Source: Calliopum simillimum
Lineage: Eukaryota; Arthropoda; Insecta; Diptera; Lauxaniidae
Direction of reading: 5' to 3'
Length of the DNA: 64,000 bases
Assembly: GCA_951812925.1 (NCBI GenBank)
Contig: OX638371.1
Coordinates: forward strand, 117,017,124 to 117,081,123
Below the pieces are notes generated by a model. The model was given only the letters and a program-made list of their open reading frames with translations, did no database searches and was not told the origin of the DNA. Position numbers and translations under genes: made by a program. Shown piece after piece: positions 47,848-58,969 of the stretch. How positions within the stretch are numbered: the stretch's first letter is position 1; every line of letters starts with the position of its first letter.

Positions 47848-48573
47848 GCTTACATGGGAGGTGCCATGCCCTCTTGTCCAAATTCACCCAGTTTTTTCTC
47901 AGAGTTTAAACTTATAGTTTTTAGCATTTGAGTGAAATTTGGTTGGATTATCTCAAAAAATTTTTTCAGTATAGCGTTTTGAACCTTTTGCTTATGTGGG
48001 AGGTGCCACGCCCTCTTGTCCAAATTCACCCAGTTTTTTCTCAGAGTTTAAACTTATAGTTCTTAGCATTTGAGTAAAATTTAGTTTGATTATCTCAAAA
48101 AACGCTTTCAGTATAGCGTTTTGAAGTTTTTGCTTATATGGGAGGTGCCACGCCCTCTTGTCCGAATTCTCCTGGTTTTTGTTCAGAGCTTGCGCTTAGA
48201 ATTTGTAGTATTTATATGTATTTTGGTTGCATTATCGTGAAAAAAACTCAAAAAGTTGCATTTTGAATATATTTTTTGTATGGGCGGTAGGCGTGTCCGT
48301 TGACCGATTTCACTCATTTTCAATCCCCCGAGCTAACTTTGACGTCGAAGGCTATGCACTAAATTTCATTGAATTACCTTGCTTAGTTCTCCCAAAAAGT
48401 GTATTTCCACACACAGCCAGCCAGCAAGCCAGCCAGACAGACGGACATGGCTATATCGACTCAGGAGGTGATGCTGATCAAGAATATATATACTTTTCTA
48501 TATCTGCCACGCCTCCTTCTCTGCGTTACAAGCGGAAGGACAAAGTGAATATACCCTGGGTGTAGGGTATAAA
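47848..48573 (+). repeat. Dispersed fly repeat, copy D, fullest copy, 142-bp subrepeats
   Basis: Subunits start at 47,848, 47,990 and 48,132 (gcttacatgggaggtgcc and variants), exactly 142 bp apart. Each contains tgccctcttgtccaaattca, ttctcagagttt and gattatctcaaaa followed by ttttcagtatagcgttttga. The third unit runs into a unique tail: tgggcggtaggcgtgtccgt, ctaactttgacgtcgaagg, then cagacggacatggctatatc, gactcaggaggtgatgctg, atcaagaatatatatac and finally gaatataccctgggtgtagg. The tail resembles a sequence I recall as very common in fly genomes. The frame at 48,227-48,565 is part of it and not a gene. Confidence 0.75.
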
Positions 48574-51280
48574 AAAACATAAGAATCGGTTAAATGGCTC
48601 TTAAGATATGGAGATTTGTTAATATTATCCTAAGATTTTTCGGATTTGCGCTCCCGCAACGGGGACAAATGAAGATTTTTTAAAAAGTGGAGGCTTATTT
48701 TTGTCCTTGCCTATGAACTCCCATTATTGGAAACTTTTGACACAACGTCCCCAAGCAGGCAAACAATTTTGATCTAAAAAACTGACTTTTGGTCCACTGT
48801 GCGCTGGTCCTACTGGGTTGTTTGTTCTTCAACAGAAATTCATTGTTTTGTGAAAGAAATTATTAAAATCAATTCAGTAGATTTTGCGGCATTGCGTTAC
48901 ATACAAAGCAATTTTATATGCATAAATACAAATATGTGTATAGATGAATCTAAGCTACAAATAAAAGATATCTTGATAAAGATCTCAAAAAATGGTCAAA
49001 GTTCTCATCAACATATTTGATTGTGTCTTTTAATTTAATGACAGTTCTGAGATTATGTTAATAAGATCATTCACAAAATTCACAAATTCGGCAATTTGAT
49101 GGCCCATAAAAATGCAAAATCTTTATAGATTTTAATAAAAAAAAAAAACCACAACACTTTTATTTCGCCAATCAAATTTCATTTAAGTGTTTGAAATTTC
49201 CATGAATTTTCGACGATAAAGTTTGATTTTAAGCTACTTGGTTCGTGTTTCTCACATTTGCTGATCAATAAACGTAGCTTTTGGCACAATAAAACAAAGT
49301 AATAAAAATACTTTTGAGACTTAACTGCTCATTAACACCAAAAGCAAATAATCAGTACATATTTTTTGCGATTCCATAACTTAGACAGATAGCGTAGACT
49401 GAGTCACGAGTTTTTTTTTTTCATATTTTGAATCTTACGGATAACATGATAATTATCAAGATATAAGGATGAGTGACGGCATGCCGGAATGTGTTCACTT
49501 GATTTTTGAGTTTCCTTTCTTGAGTTCTTTTTTTTTTTTTTGTTCTTCACCTAAATGACGCAGCGTGCTTACGACTAACACTGCATACTGAGTCATCAAG
49601 TGCGGTCCTATAAGTTTGGTGTTCGCATTGTGGTTTTTTTCATTTCATTTCTTCTCAGAAATTGTTGCAGTCAACTTGAAATGGACCACCAAGGTGAAAA
49701 CATGACTTACAATTTTTCATGTCATGCATGAGCTAAAAGTTTATTATTTCCAGCTTTTTTCCCAGTGTAAATGTAAATGTGTGTGTGTGTGTTTCAAAAG
49801 TGTAACTGTTTCATTAATCAATGACTTTCTATCACTGCTGCCTAATCGTCGGGATCAATCAATTTCCACACAGTAACTTTAACTTAATCAAGTTTATCAC
49901 TTAAAAGCTTCTACACTTCCTACCCTGCATGAAATTCCCGTCATTCCGTGATTTGTCATTAAATTGAGAATCCCGGCAAAGTGACACACAGTAGTGATGC
50001 TTTCACTGTGATAACAAAATTATCACACATCAGAAATACAAACACATGTGTATGTAGCAAAGTAAGGAAGGGCACACAAAACAAAACAACAATGAAAAAT
50101 GCTGTCAATTTCTTAAACCGTTACCCCCAAAGTAACAACAACAGCAACAGCAACAACAATAACAAATGCCATATGCCAAATTGAGGAAATCCAAGAAATT
50201 TCATTCGCCCAACTAATTAAGTGTTGCTGCTTTGTTTCATTTACTCACTAACTGTTGTTGTTGTTGTCCCTTTGTATTATTGTTGTGTTGATTGTAATGA
50301 CTGTCAATCTGTCATCAGGCCATTGGAGTCGTCGTCTTTCATTGCTGATTGTCATTTGATAAGGCGCATTTACTCTTTTATGCCACAAAGAAAGAGTCCT
50401 ATTTCAAGCAACGAAACGTAGCATCATCTATCGTTCGTTCGTTCTCAACCACCATTTATTTCTGCTGTAAGCCATGTTTAGCTGTTGCCCGAAATTACTG
50501 GAAATCAGAAGTTTGTCACCATCGCAACAACAACAAGAAAACACCGTTCTAGCCAAGTCTTTGTTTCTATCTTTTTTCATTTTTCTTCTACTAATGAGGT
50601 GTTATTTGATTTTTTTTGTGTGAAATTAAAACGGCACAGCATTCGGAACAATAAATTTCCAATGAAACGAGTAGTAGATGTTTGTGTCAAGAAAATGTTG
50701 CCCAAATGTTGGATGTTCGCATAGAAATGTCTTCATTTTTCTTTTGAATTTTAATACTTCGGTAAAAAAAATCTCATTTGTTGCTTAATTTATGCGCGTT
50801 CCAAGATGTTGGCAATTAAGCGACCGCCTGTTTAAAAAATGTAAATTCTATTGACTTGCTGTCGATAAAATCGATATCACCATGCCCATCAAAGGCTGCC
50901 AACATCGTTTGTGAACAACGAAAATGTCGTGTTGATTCAAACAACTACTTGTAATTTAAGTTGTATCATAAAGTATAAAAATTGTTTACATTTATGTTAA
51001 AAAATGGCCAAAACGAATGTTTAATTTTAATTTATGTGGTATTTTGAAAAACAATTCATAATGTTTATGTTTGGAAATATTTTATAAATTTACTCGTAAC
51101 ATTTGAATAACATTCATATGAGGAATGAATAATATGACAACCCGCATTTTATATTCCAAAGAATTTTTTTCGAAAAATTTGTTATTGAGGCTAAAAATTA
51201 AATAAATTTACAATTTATTTGCTATGCATATCTCAAAGTCGAACATTGAAAAAGGAAAACAAAATAAAAACTTAACAAGT
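48574..51280. other. No gene called; simple repeats
   Basis: A (TG)n run lies at 49,779-49,793 and CAA/CAG repeats at 50,137-50,163; TTG runs occur near 50,251-50,268. Sections at 49,860-50,560 have mixed composition like fly 5' flanking DNA, but I found no convincing splice donor or domain. Confidence 0.4.
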
Positions 51281-51544
51281 GGTCCACACGGAAAAATATG
51301 AGTGTCATAATTTGTACTCCTCTCGAGTAGTAAAAAAATTCAAGTAGTTAACTCAAAATTTCAAACATAAAGTATGAACTATTTGATCTATTGATATTTT
51401 GAAATCACATATGTGAATCACAAAGTCCATACAAGTTTGCTAAAATTATAAATGATACGAGCAAAAATTTTAAAATTTTATCATTACTAGAATGGTCAAA
51501 ATTCGACCACAAATGTATCAAATAATTTTGGTACTTGTGTGACC
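51281..51544. mobile_element. Short TIR element, probable (ends GGTCCACACGG)
   Basis: The left end ggtccacacggaaaaat and the right end, reverse-complemented, ggtcacacaagtaccaaaat are similar but not identical. The inner phrase gagtgtcataatttgtactc also appears in altered form near 47,240. The reverse complement of the outer end (ccgtgtggac) occurs at 32,527. This suggests a small family, with limits approximate. Confidence 0.4.
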
Positions 51545-51777
51545 GCGTATTTTATTGTTGTTAATGTTAAAAAAATTTTTTTTTTTTTAACTTTTTGATG
51601 CAATCTTTTGATTTTTCAAATCCACAAAAATGATTAAAAATAAATTTTTTACTTTAAAAAGCAAAGTATTAATTTATATTTCAATTCTGCAATTGCTTCT
51701 TTTTCTTCTTTTGCAATTGCTGTTTCTTGTTTATCTTTTTTTTAAGTCAGCTGTCAAAATCCAGTGGAAAATGGAAG
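51545..51777. other. No gene seen
   Basis: T-rich spacer before the minisatellite. Confidence 0.4.
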
Positions 51778-52007
51778 AAAATGTCAACGATTTATGGAAA
51801 AAAGCGTTGCCACGTGTTTTTTTTTTGTGCAAAATGTCTACGAAATTGGAAAAAATCAGCGACTAGACTGGTTGTTTGCGCAAAATGTCAAAGGTATGGG
51901 AAAGACACAGCGTTGCCAGATGTTGTTTTTGTGTAAAATGTCAACGCTCTTGGAAAAACGCAGCGTTGCAAACTGGTTATTTCTGAAAATGTCAACGATA
52001 TTAAAAT
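51778..52007. repeat. 52-bp minisatellite, 4.4 units
   Basis: Units start with aaaatgtc at 51,778, 51,831, 51,882, 51,935 and 51,986 (lengths 53, 51, 53, 51 and a partial). Each holds aaaatgtcaacg, then tggaaaa, then a version of cagcgttgcca, then ttgtttttgtg. Units differ at many sites, so the array is old. Since unit length is not a multiple of three, the overlapping open frames here are not a repeat protein. The word gcgttgcca beside tgtcaa also occurs singly elsewhere in fly intergenic DNA. Confidence 0.85.
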
Positions 52008-52124
52008 AAAAAAAGTATCCCTGCAGGAAGGGGAGTTTCCATTAATGAAATATTCACTACTTCCACTGCTCCTTCCCCGGGAGGGAGAGAATGGAACTCC
52101 CTTCAGATTTACGATAAGGCCCAT

Positions 52125-52205
52125 AGAGTCTAGATATCACCGACCGGAATATTAAGACGTTGAACTGCTTCTCTTGACGCGTAGGTTCGAAATTCCTTAT
52201 TTTTT
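52125..52205 (+). tRNA. Degenerate tRNA-Ser/Leu-like sequence, pseudo-tRNA or SINE head
   Basis: The order ccgaccgg-aatattaagacgttga, then gcttctcttgacgcgtaggttcgaaattcc and a T run resembles tRNA-Ser/Leu: an A-box-like block (ttaagacgttgaac), then gcgtaggttcgaa as a B box, then a run of T as a Pol III stop. The T-stem does not close well (gtagg against ttcct), the D-arm has extra bases and no long variable arm is seen. It cannot be a working tRNA. Acceptor-stem limits are not clear. Confidence 0.25.
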
Positions 52206-53189
52206 GGTGTCCTCTTGATATGTGATAAATTTTCTTCTTTTCTTAGAAAAAAAGTTGACCCAAAAAAATTCCAAGTGATCTTAGTTTTTAACATTTTTAA
52301 AGATATTTGCTAACTTCGTATGAAAATTTTTTCATCCCATTTGTAATTAATAATGTAAATGTAATGAACAAAAAACAGGCATAAAAAAAAATGTATAGAA
52401 AATTTAAAAAAGTTGGACGCCTTTTAAATTTTCACAGACTATAATACCCTCAAGGTGCCCACGTTCATAGTCTTGTGGAAAGTCATCCTGATTCTGCCGG
52501 ATATTACAGATTACAAATTCATAAAGTAGTGAAAAAGTCGAAAGATACATATGATATTGTAGTAAATGTCGAAAAATATCCAACTTACAAAAGCCAAATT
52601 CAATTCAATTGATACCAAGATGATTTTGACGAGGAAGATACATAAATTAGGGAAAATTCAGTTAAAATTGATTCCAACACAATCGAATTATAAAGAATAA
52701 TAACAGATTCCTTCAGTTCAACTTTAACTTTGATTAAAAGACTAAACTCTACTGTCTGGTCTAATCTTAATGCTTAGGTCTTACATTAAAAATATTATAG
52801 AAACATATTGGAATTAAAAATCTTAGAAAAAAGCAAAAATAACTTGAAAGAAATAAAAAACAAACAATTCAGTTGTGCATAGATCATGTTGTCTTCAAAG
52901 CCAAGTCGAATACAAAAATAAAACATTCTAAAAATTGGGTGCTCTTAAAATAATAACACTAACAACAAATAGCGCTTGACGCCGCTGCCAAACCTACGAT
53001 TCGAGAATGCAACAATTTTTGAAGTGCCATCAAGGCATTCAACAGGCATCAAATGTCGTCACTATCATCATCACCATCATTATCATCAGCATCAGAAATT
53101 GTGGCAACGTGCTACGTTTTTTTTTTTTAGGGTCAACGACGGTGCAAAGAAAACAAAAAATTCAATTCAATTTTCTGATATTTCAAAGA
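52206..53189. other. No gene seen
   Basis: AT-rich spacer. A patch at 52,976-53,100 with CATCAT-type triplets gives overlapping open frames without a recognised domain. Confidence 0.4.
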
Positions 53190-53635
53190 AACAATTAAAA
53201 GAAGTGACAGCTGAGCGACGCGTCAAAATGCACTTGAGACAGTTTCTCTTTTAATGCGAAGGTACTCATAGGTATTGTAATTTTTAGAGATTTCAATGAA
53301 ATCTGAATTTAAAAATCAAACCATAAAAATAAAAAAAATTTCAATAATTTTGGGTGGTCCAAAATACAATACAATATGGGTATGAAGTTAACTTTTGACA
53401 GCTGCTGTAGCTGGTGAGCATACGAAAGCTTACAATTGAACAAAGCACAGTTGTCTAATTATTTTGACATTTGACAGCTGTTAATTTTGTTAACGGACAA
53501 CTCATGCCAAGCTGCATTGCTGAAAGGTGCGAAATCTTTGACATTTACATAAAGTAATATTTTGACAGTTATTTGACAGTTCATTCAATGTGCAAATGTG
53601 GTCAAGTGCGAACATAGTGACAAGAAACAGTAAGT
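53190..53635 (+). promoter_or_regulatory. Cluster of TGACAGCTG words ending beside a splice donor
   Basis: The word tgacagctg or a close relative occurs near 53,205, 53,395, 53,473, 53,563 and 53,573, and again as aacagctgg near 53,682. At about 53,629 the phrase aagaaaca|gtaagt gives a perfect 5' splice site on the plus strand. Clustered E-box-like words (CAGCTG) next to a donor would suit a promoter and first exon. No start codon in good context is seen before the donor, so any exon would be non-coding. Confidence 0.2.
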
Positions 53636-54396
53636 AGCCAAGTCTGTCAAGTCGCGTTATTCAACCATTTAACAGCTGGCTGAACAAAGTTTATTACCAC
53701 TTTTCTTGTTGTTTTTGTTTTACTGAAACTCTCTTTATAATGTCGACCACATTTTGACCTCGAGTAGAGAGTGAGACACGCAAACAGTTCTACTGCTGCC
53801 GGTGGTTAAATGGCTTCCCATTTTAACCACAACGTTATCTTTCTTTGTTTATTTTTTGTACATACGAAACGTTATGAGCAAATACTCGTAGTAGCAAAAG
53901 CAGCAGAACAAGAAAAATATAGATATCTTACCAATCAAGCTATAAAAACACCGGAAATACATATGTTTTGAATGAATTTGATATTAAAAAAACGACTGCA
54001 GAAAAATCAATCAAAATCTATTGATATTGCTACCATACTCCTTTTTGTTGAAGGAAAGATTTGATTTCAAAAATAAATAAAACTTAACCCATCAACAGAT
54101 GAATTCGAGTTTTGAAGTAATAGTGTCCATTTAAATTTGTTAAAGTATATGCATTCTTTTGTTATAGAAGTCTTCCATATATTAAAGAAAATACCTTTTA
54201 TGCTTAATTCAAAAAAGGGAAATAAAGACCTATTTTCAAAATTTTTCCAAGGTATTGATTTCCTTATATTATCGAAATTTCTGCAATCGAAAATTGAGAA
54301 AAAAAATGCTATGACCTTTTAACCTTTCATTTAAAGATAAGCCATTTTTATCATCCAATTTAAACTGTTACAAATATTATTCCGAAATAAATAGTA
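53636..54396. other. No gene seen
   Basis: AT-rich spacer before the next TIR element. The frame at 54,137-54,322 has no recognised domain. Confidence 0.4.
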
Positions 54397-55772
54397 GTAG
54401 GGGAACTGATGCTATTGTGGTATAGTTTTTCAATGTGATATGGTCGCATATCTCCGATTTGGGAAAGAACCTGCGAACGTCACTGCTTTTATCCTGTCAG
54501 AAACATGAAAAACCAGGGATGTGTTGCTGTCATGGACCAAACAAAATTTTTCCGATGTCAGTGGAACGAAACGTAAATCGCGTGTGGTCGATGTATTTTT
54601 GCGCATTTTTTGCAAAAAAATTTTGTAAAGTAAAAGTTGCTTTTTGGTGAAGTTCAATTTATATTCAATTAAAGTAAGTGAAAAATATTGCGAAGTAAGT
54701 GTTTAACTATCTAAATTCACAAAGTTTCCAATATAATTTTTACAATTTTCTAATTTCTAAAAGTTGGCCAGTGTGGCATAGTCGGGCTTCGCTAATGTGG
54801 TATATAAACATTTCTTGATATTCTTTACATTATTTGATGGCTGTTTATTTTTTATTTATTTATTTATTTATTTATTTGAGTCTTTGGATAATAACAACCC
54901 TTACAGACTAGAACCTTTGATTTTAAATATATAACTAAATAAAATAACCTAAATATAAAAATAAACTAATGTAAGAGCCTAAGCAGTATAGATTTAAATT
55001 GAGCTTTATTCAAGCAAAAATCAATTGAAATATCCTTATATAACCTATTGAGCAATAAAAGAGTTCTATTAATGGGCTCATTAATGGCATAGTTCGACCT
55101 GTGGCACTTGATATAAAAATAATCCGAGGATCGTAAACTCCTAGAAGGAATATTGAAGCCAATCAGCTGAAGAATCTCTGAACAATCAATAAAACCATTG
55201 ATTACATCATAAATAAACATAATACTATGAACAAGACGCCGATTTTCAAGACTCTCAAGATGTATGAGCAAACAACGAGCATTGTATGACGGTAAAGGCT
55301 CAGTAAAATCCAGTGAATGTAGTGCGAACTTAACAAATTTTCTTTGAACACGCTCAATGCGAGTAATATGTACCCCATAGTAAGGATTCCAAATAAAAGG
55401 ACTATGAGCTTGAGAACCAATGTAAATGTTATTATGAACATATTTCATGCCTTTCAAACTTTATATTTGATTGTATGGTTAAGTATACCACATTACCCTA
55501 CTTATATGTACCACATTACCTGCCCACTTCACAAGTACTGATCAGTATATATACCACATTACCTGCCAACTTTTTGAAAATAGCTTTTTTGACTTTTTCA
55601 GATTTTGCTCAATAACTTTTTTTAATGAAATTACACACATTTTATTGAAATATATTTTGTAGCCAATACTTCAATGATCATCATAACAAAATTTGGCTAA
55701 AATTGATTTAACGGTTCTCTTTCAAATTCCACCTAAACATTAGCTATACCACAACAGCATCAGTTCCCCTAC
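54397..55772. mobile_element. TIR element with GTGGTAT / ATACCACATTACC words, split by a retroelement
   Basis: The ends gtaggggaactgatgctatt (left) and aacagcatcagttcccctac (right) are inverted repeats with one difference, and the match continues into gtggtata/tataccac. In the left half the word points as tgtggtat or tgtggcat (54,415, about 54,773 and about 54,795). In the right half it appears inverted as taccacattacc near 55,484, 55,510 and 55,552. Removing the inserted retroelement (54,839-55,463) leaves about 750 bp. Two overlapping antiparallel frames near 54,430-54,657 have no recognised domain. Confidence 0.75.
54839..55463 (-). mobile_element. 5'-truncated non-LTR retrotransposon with reverse transcriptase C-terminus
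   Basis: The minus-strand frame (54,966-55,457, 163 codons) is the region after the reverse transcriptase palm of CR1/Jockey/I-type elements. Markers are IWNPYYGVHITRIERVQRKF, then FALHSLDF, LPSYNARCLLIHLESLENRR, SIMFIYDVINGFID and NEPINRTLLLLNRLY, ending in a stop at 54,966. Downstream come a short 3'UTR and a (TAAA)n tail at about 54,844-54,879. The catalytic half is missing, which is typical of incomplete reverse transcription. The word tatttgat occurs on both sides (54,831 and 55,464) and may be an 8-bp target duplication. The frame has no internal stop, so the copy is fairly young. Confidence 0.75.
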
Positions 55773-56128
55773 ACGTATTAAACTGTGCCATGCAAAGAAC
55801 TAAAACAAAATCTTTCAAATTTAAATGAAATCACATCAGTCCCACGCTTAATATGTATATACAACGATAATTTAGTATGAAAATATGTTTTACGACATTC
55901 ATATGCTTCACAAAATTCAGTTTTGTTTTACTTTCTCATACTTAGCTTTTCCATTTCATTATTCAAAGCTCCATCTGTAAAAGAGGAAAATAAATGTCAA
56001 ATATCGCAAACTGAATGCTAAATATGTACATATGTATGTACTCGTATGTACGTAGTTTTATGTAAATAACTCAGATGGTTTTATTGCTTCCGTTTTTCAT
56101 TGCGAATGCATTTAACTTTGCGCTTGCA
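55773..56128. other. No gene seen
   Basis: AT-rich spacer. Confidence 0.4.
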
Positions 56129-56615
56129 CTAGAGATGTTATCCCGACAAACCGGGATCTTAATGTTGTCCAAAAATATTTTTTATATCATTTGATAGGTA
56201 ATTTTCCAAGCTAGAAAATTGTGGCCCAACATTTTTCTATAGGACTAACCGTTACCGAGATATTTGCGAAAAACTGATTTTCGCAACCTTTGACCTTGAA
56301 TTACTTTTTATGCGCACACAATGTCGCAATGGACTTTCACCCTTTGTTTTTTACGCATTAGTAAAGATTATTCCAGTAAAAAAAAATTCAATTGGAATTA
56401 TATTGCATAAAAATCATTATTTTCCTAGGATAAATAAGCATTTATTTATAGGTATAAGTCTATCTAATTTCCGGGGGGTAAACAGCATTAAAAATATATC
56501 TGTTCTTCCTCAAAATTCCTAAAAATCATCCTAACTAGCGTCATAGTCCTGAGGTTACATTTTAAAATCCCGATAATCCCGGGATCAGCAACAAGTCCGA
56601 ACATTTGCATCCCTG
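56129..56615. mobile_element. Short hAT-like MITE with ATCCCG words, probable
   Basis: The left end ctagagatg and the right end, reverse-complemented, cagggatg resemble the CAGRGATG ends of hAT-type elements. Next to them lie ttatcccgacaaaccgggat (left) and atcccgataatcccgggatc (right), a word repeated in both orientations. No clean 8-bp target duplication was found. No coding potential. Confidence 0.5.
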
Positions 56616-58389
56616 CATTGCAAATGTTCATTGCGATGTGACTTTGTGCACATTTTTAATGTATTTTTGTTTTTCGGTAGAAATTTCGTTTAAGTTCAAA
56701 ATTTCTAATTTTTAGTGGTATTTCAGGTAAGTTAGATGAGTATTTACTTAAAAATAAAGAAAAAAGTAGTTCCTACTACAAAGAATGCACTTACTCGTAA
56801 TATGCAGATTCAAATTATAAATTTCATCTCAAGTAAATGAAACTTTTGTTATCGCTCTTCAACTTTTGCTGAAATGCATCCACTGCAAAAACACAAAGAT
56901 TTTCGTAACAAAATATTAAATGGTAATTTAGCGAAAATTGAATTTTAAGCGTTATCTTTAAAATCACATAAAATAAAAGCTTCCTCTCGCTAATCGGACT
57001 TGTCATAACTGATGGACCCCCTCCTACAGCTCTGTAAATTGCATTCATCAAAGTCGATACTTTTCAGACACAAGGTATCATTAACAGTAATTTGCTTTTT
57101 TTTTTTTCCTTTTTTTTTTTTTTTTGCTGTACACAAATAAAATTACATAATAATAATTTATTTCGCGTAATTTCATTTTTTTTTCCTTTTTTCATGTATA
57201 TTGTTGTTGTTGTTGATTTTGTTGTTGCTGCTGCTTCAACATGAGAAAATAAATTGAAAAACGTGTTGCTTATCAGTGAAAATTACAGCAACAAAAAGTT
57301 GCTATCAACAGCAACACGTCGACACGTTCGGTGTTGATGTGCTTTTGCTGTTCTGGTTCTGGTTAAGCAACGACAGGAGCAGCAGCAGCAGCAGTTGTTA
57401 CGCATAATTTCTACCCCCTAAAATAACAACAACAGCAACAATAAATTGTTGCAATTTCCCAATTGACTAAAATTGAATTGAAATCAATCAATCAAATCAC
57501 GGTGTATTTGAGAAATGAAATCAAACTCATTCGGACGCATACATGTACATATTTTGACACACATACACAAACACACACGTTACCACACTATTATAATTGA
57601 ATTGCCGTCAATCATAACGAAAATTGCGCTCATAATTCTAAAATCAGTGTTGCACATTACATGCAACACCAGCTACATTTTGCTGACACAAAAAAAAAAA
57701 TGGGAAGAGCGCAACAAATCCAAGGTGATCTTCAGGAAGGTGCGAAATTTGCACCAAAGTGTTACTGCAAGTCATTATTGTACGGTGGTGAGCGTGTGCC
57801 ACTTTAAAGCACAAATTGAAAATATGAATTTGGGAAAAAATCATTATCAATTTAATTTTTAAGATTTCATATGAAATTACCAACTTTAGTTTTGTTATAG
57901 TGATTTTTGACTATCACCGGGTCTGATGGGTTATTAAAATCAAACCGCACTGGACTATTTATTACTGTAAATATACCTACCCAATAGCAAAATTCTTGCT
58001 AAGTTTTTAAAAGTTGCCCGTCGGTATTATTCGTACTTCAAACCATATTTTTTTCTTCCTTTATAATTTTTTTATTTTTTAATTTTATTTTTATTGCTTT
58101 AATTTTTTTTTTTTTATCTTATATATTTTTTAATTTTTTTTTTTATTTGTTTTTATTTTTTTAGATTTTGTTTTATATTTTTAACATTTTTTTTTTATTT
58201 CTTTTTACCCTTCTTCTGTTCGGATTAACGAGTTTTTTCCTTTATATTTTTAATTTTTATTTTTTATTGCTTTAATGTTTTTTTTTTATTTTTCATTTTT
58301 TATTTTTTTTTTTTCTTTCAATTGCCGTACTATAAATAAATAGGAAAATTTTACTCAAAAATCAATGGGAGAAATTATATTTTGTGGAC
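56616..58389. other. No gene called; T-rich tract and microsatellites
   Basis: TTG/CTG and CAG/CAA runs lie at 57,201-57,235, 57,378-57,396 and 57,427-57,440. A very T-rich tract with TTTTTATTT words spans about 58,045-58,320. No supported frame. Confidence 0.45.
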
Positions 58390-58969
58390 TCGAGCCAGTT
58401 TTTAAAGTTAGAATCACCGCAGCTTTTGCGAAAAGTGTCTTCAAGGTGGGCCGCAGTCAATCTTGTTCGATATTGGTTCTTCAAAAAATTTATTTGTGAA
58501 AATGAAGTTTCTCAAACAAATCTTCGGCGGATGCATTTTTATAGACATATTTGCAAGTCCATTATCTCCAATTGAAGTAATGTTTTGACAGGCGAAACAA
58601 CTTTGCAACCACATCAGTACATTCTGCAGGTGGAGAAACTTCAAAAGGGGATTTTAAGAACCGCGACAATTTTTCTATTTCTCCGAAGTCTGCTTCAAAT
58701 TCTTTACTAAGATCTGACGTAAAATTTGAAAATACTGTTATGTTTATTTCGGAACTATTTTTATATTCAAGAACTGTTAATAAATTCTTGATTTGTAATG
58801 TCTTTTTCAAAGATATCCAACTTGCGACGAAAAGAGGACACACTTTGTATCAGATCACAAATTAATTTCTTCTTTCCATGTAGCTCGGTATTGAGCGCAT
58901 TTAAATGTTTCAGTATTTCAAGAAAGCCAAAGCTAGCATACTAAGCTCGTTTGCTAGAAACTCTACACA

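Noticed and set aside
51630..52009. Three overlapping plus frames that look like a repeat protein
   Set aside because: The 52-bp unit is not a multiple of three, so each unit changes frame.
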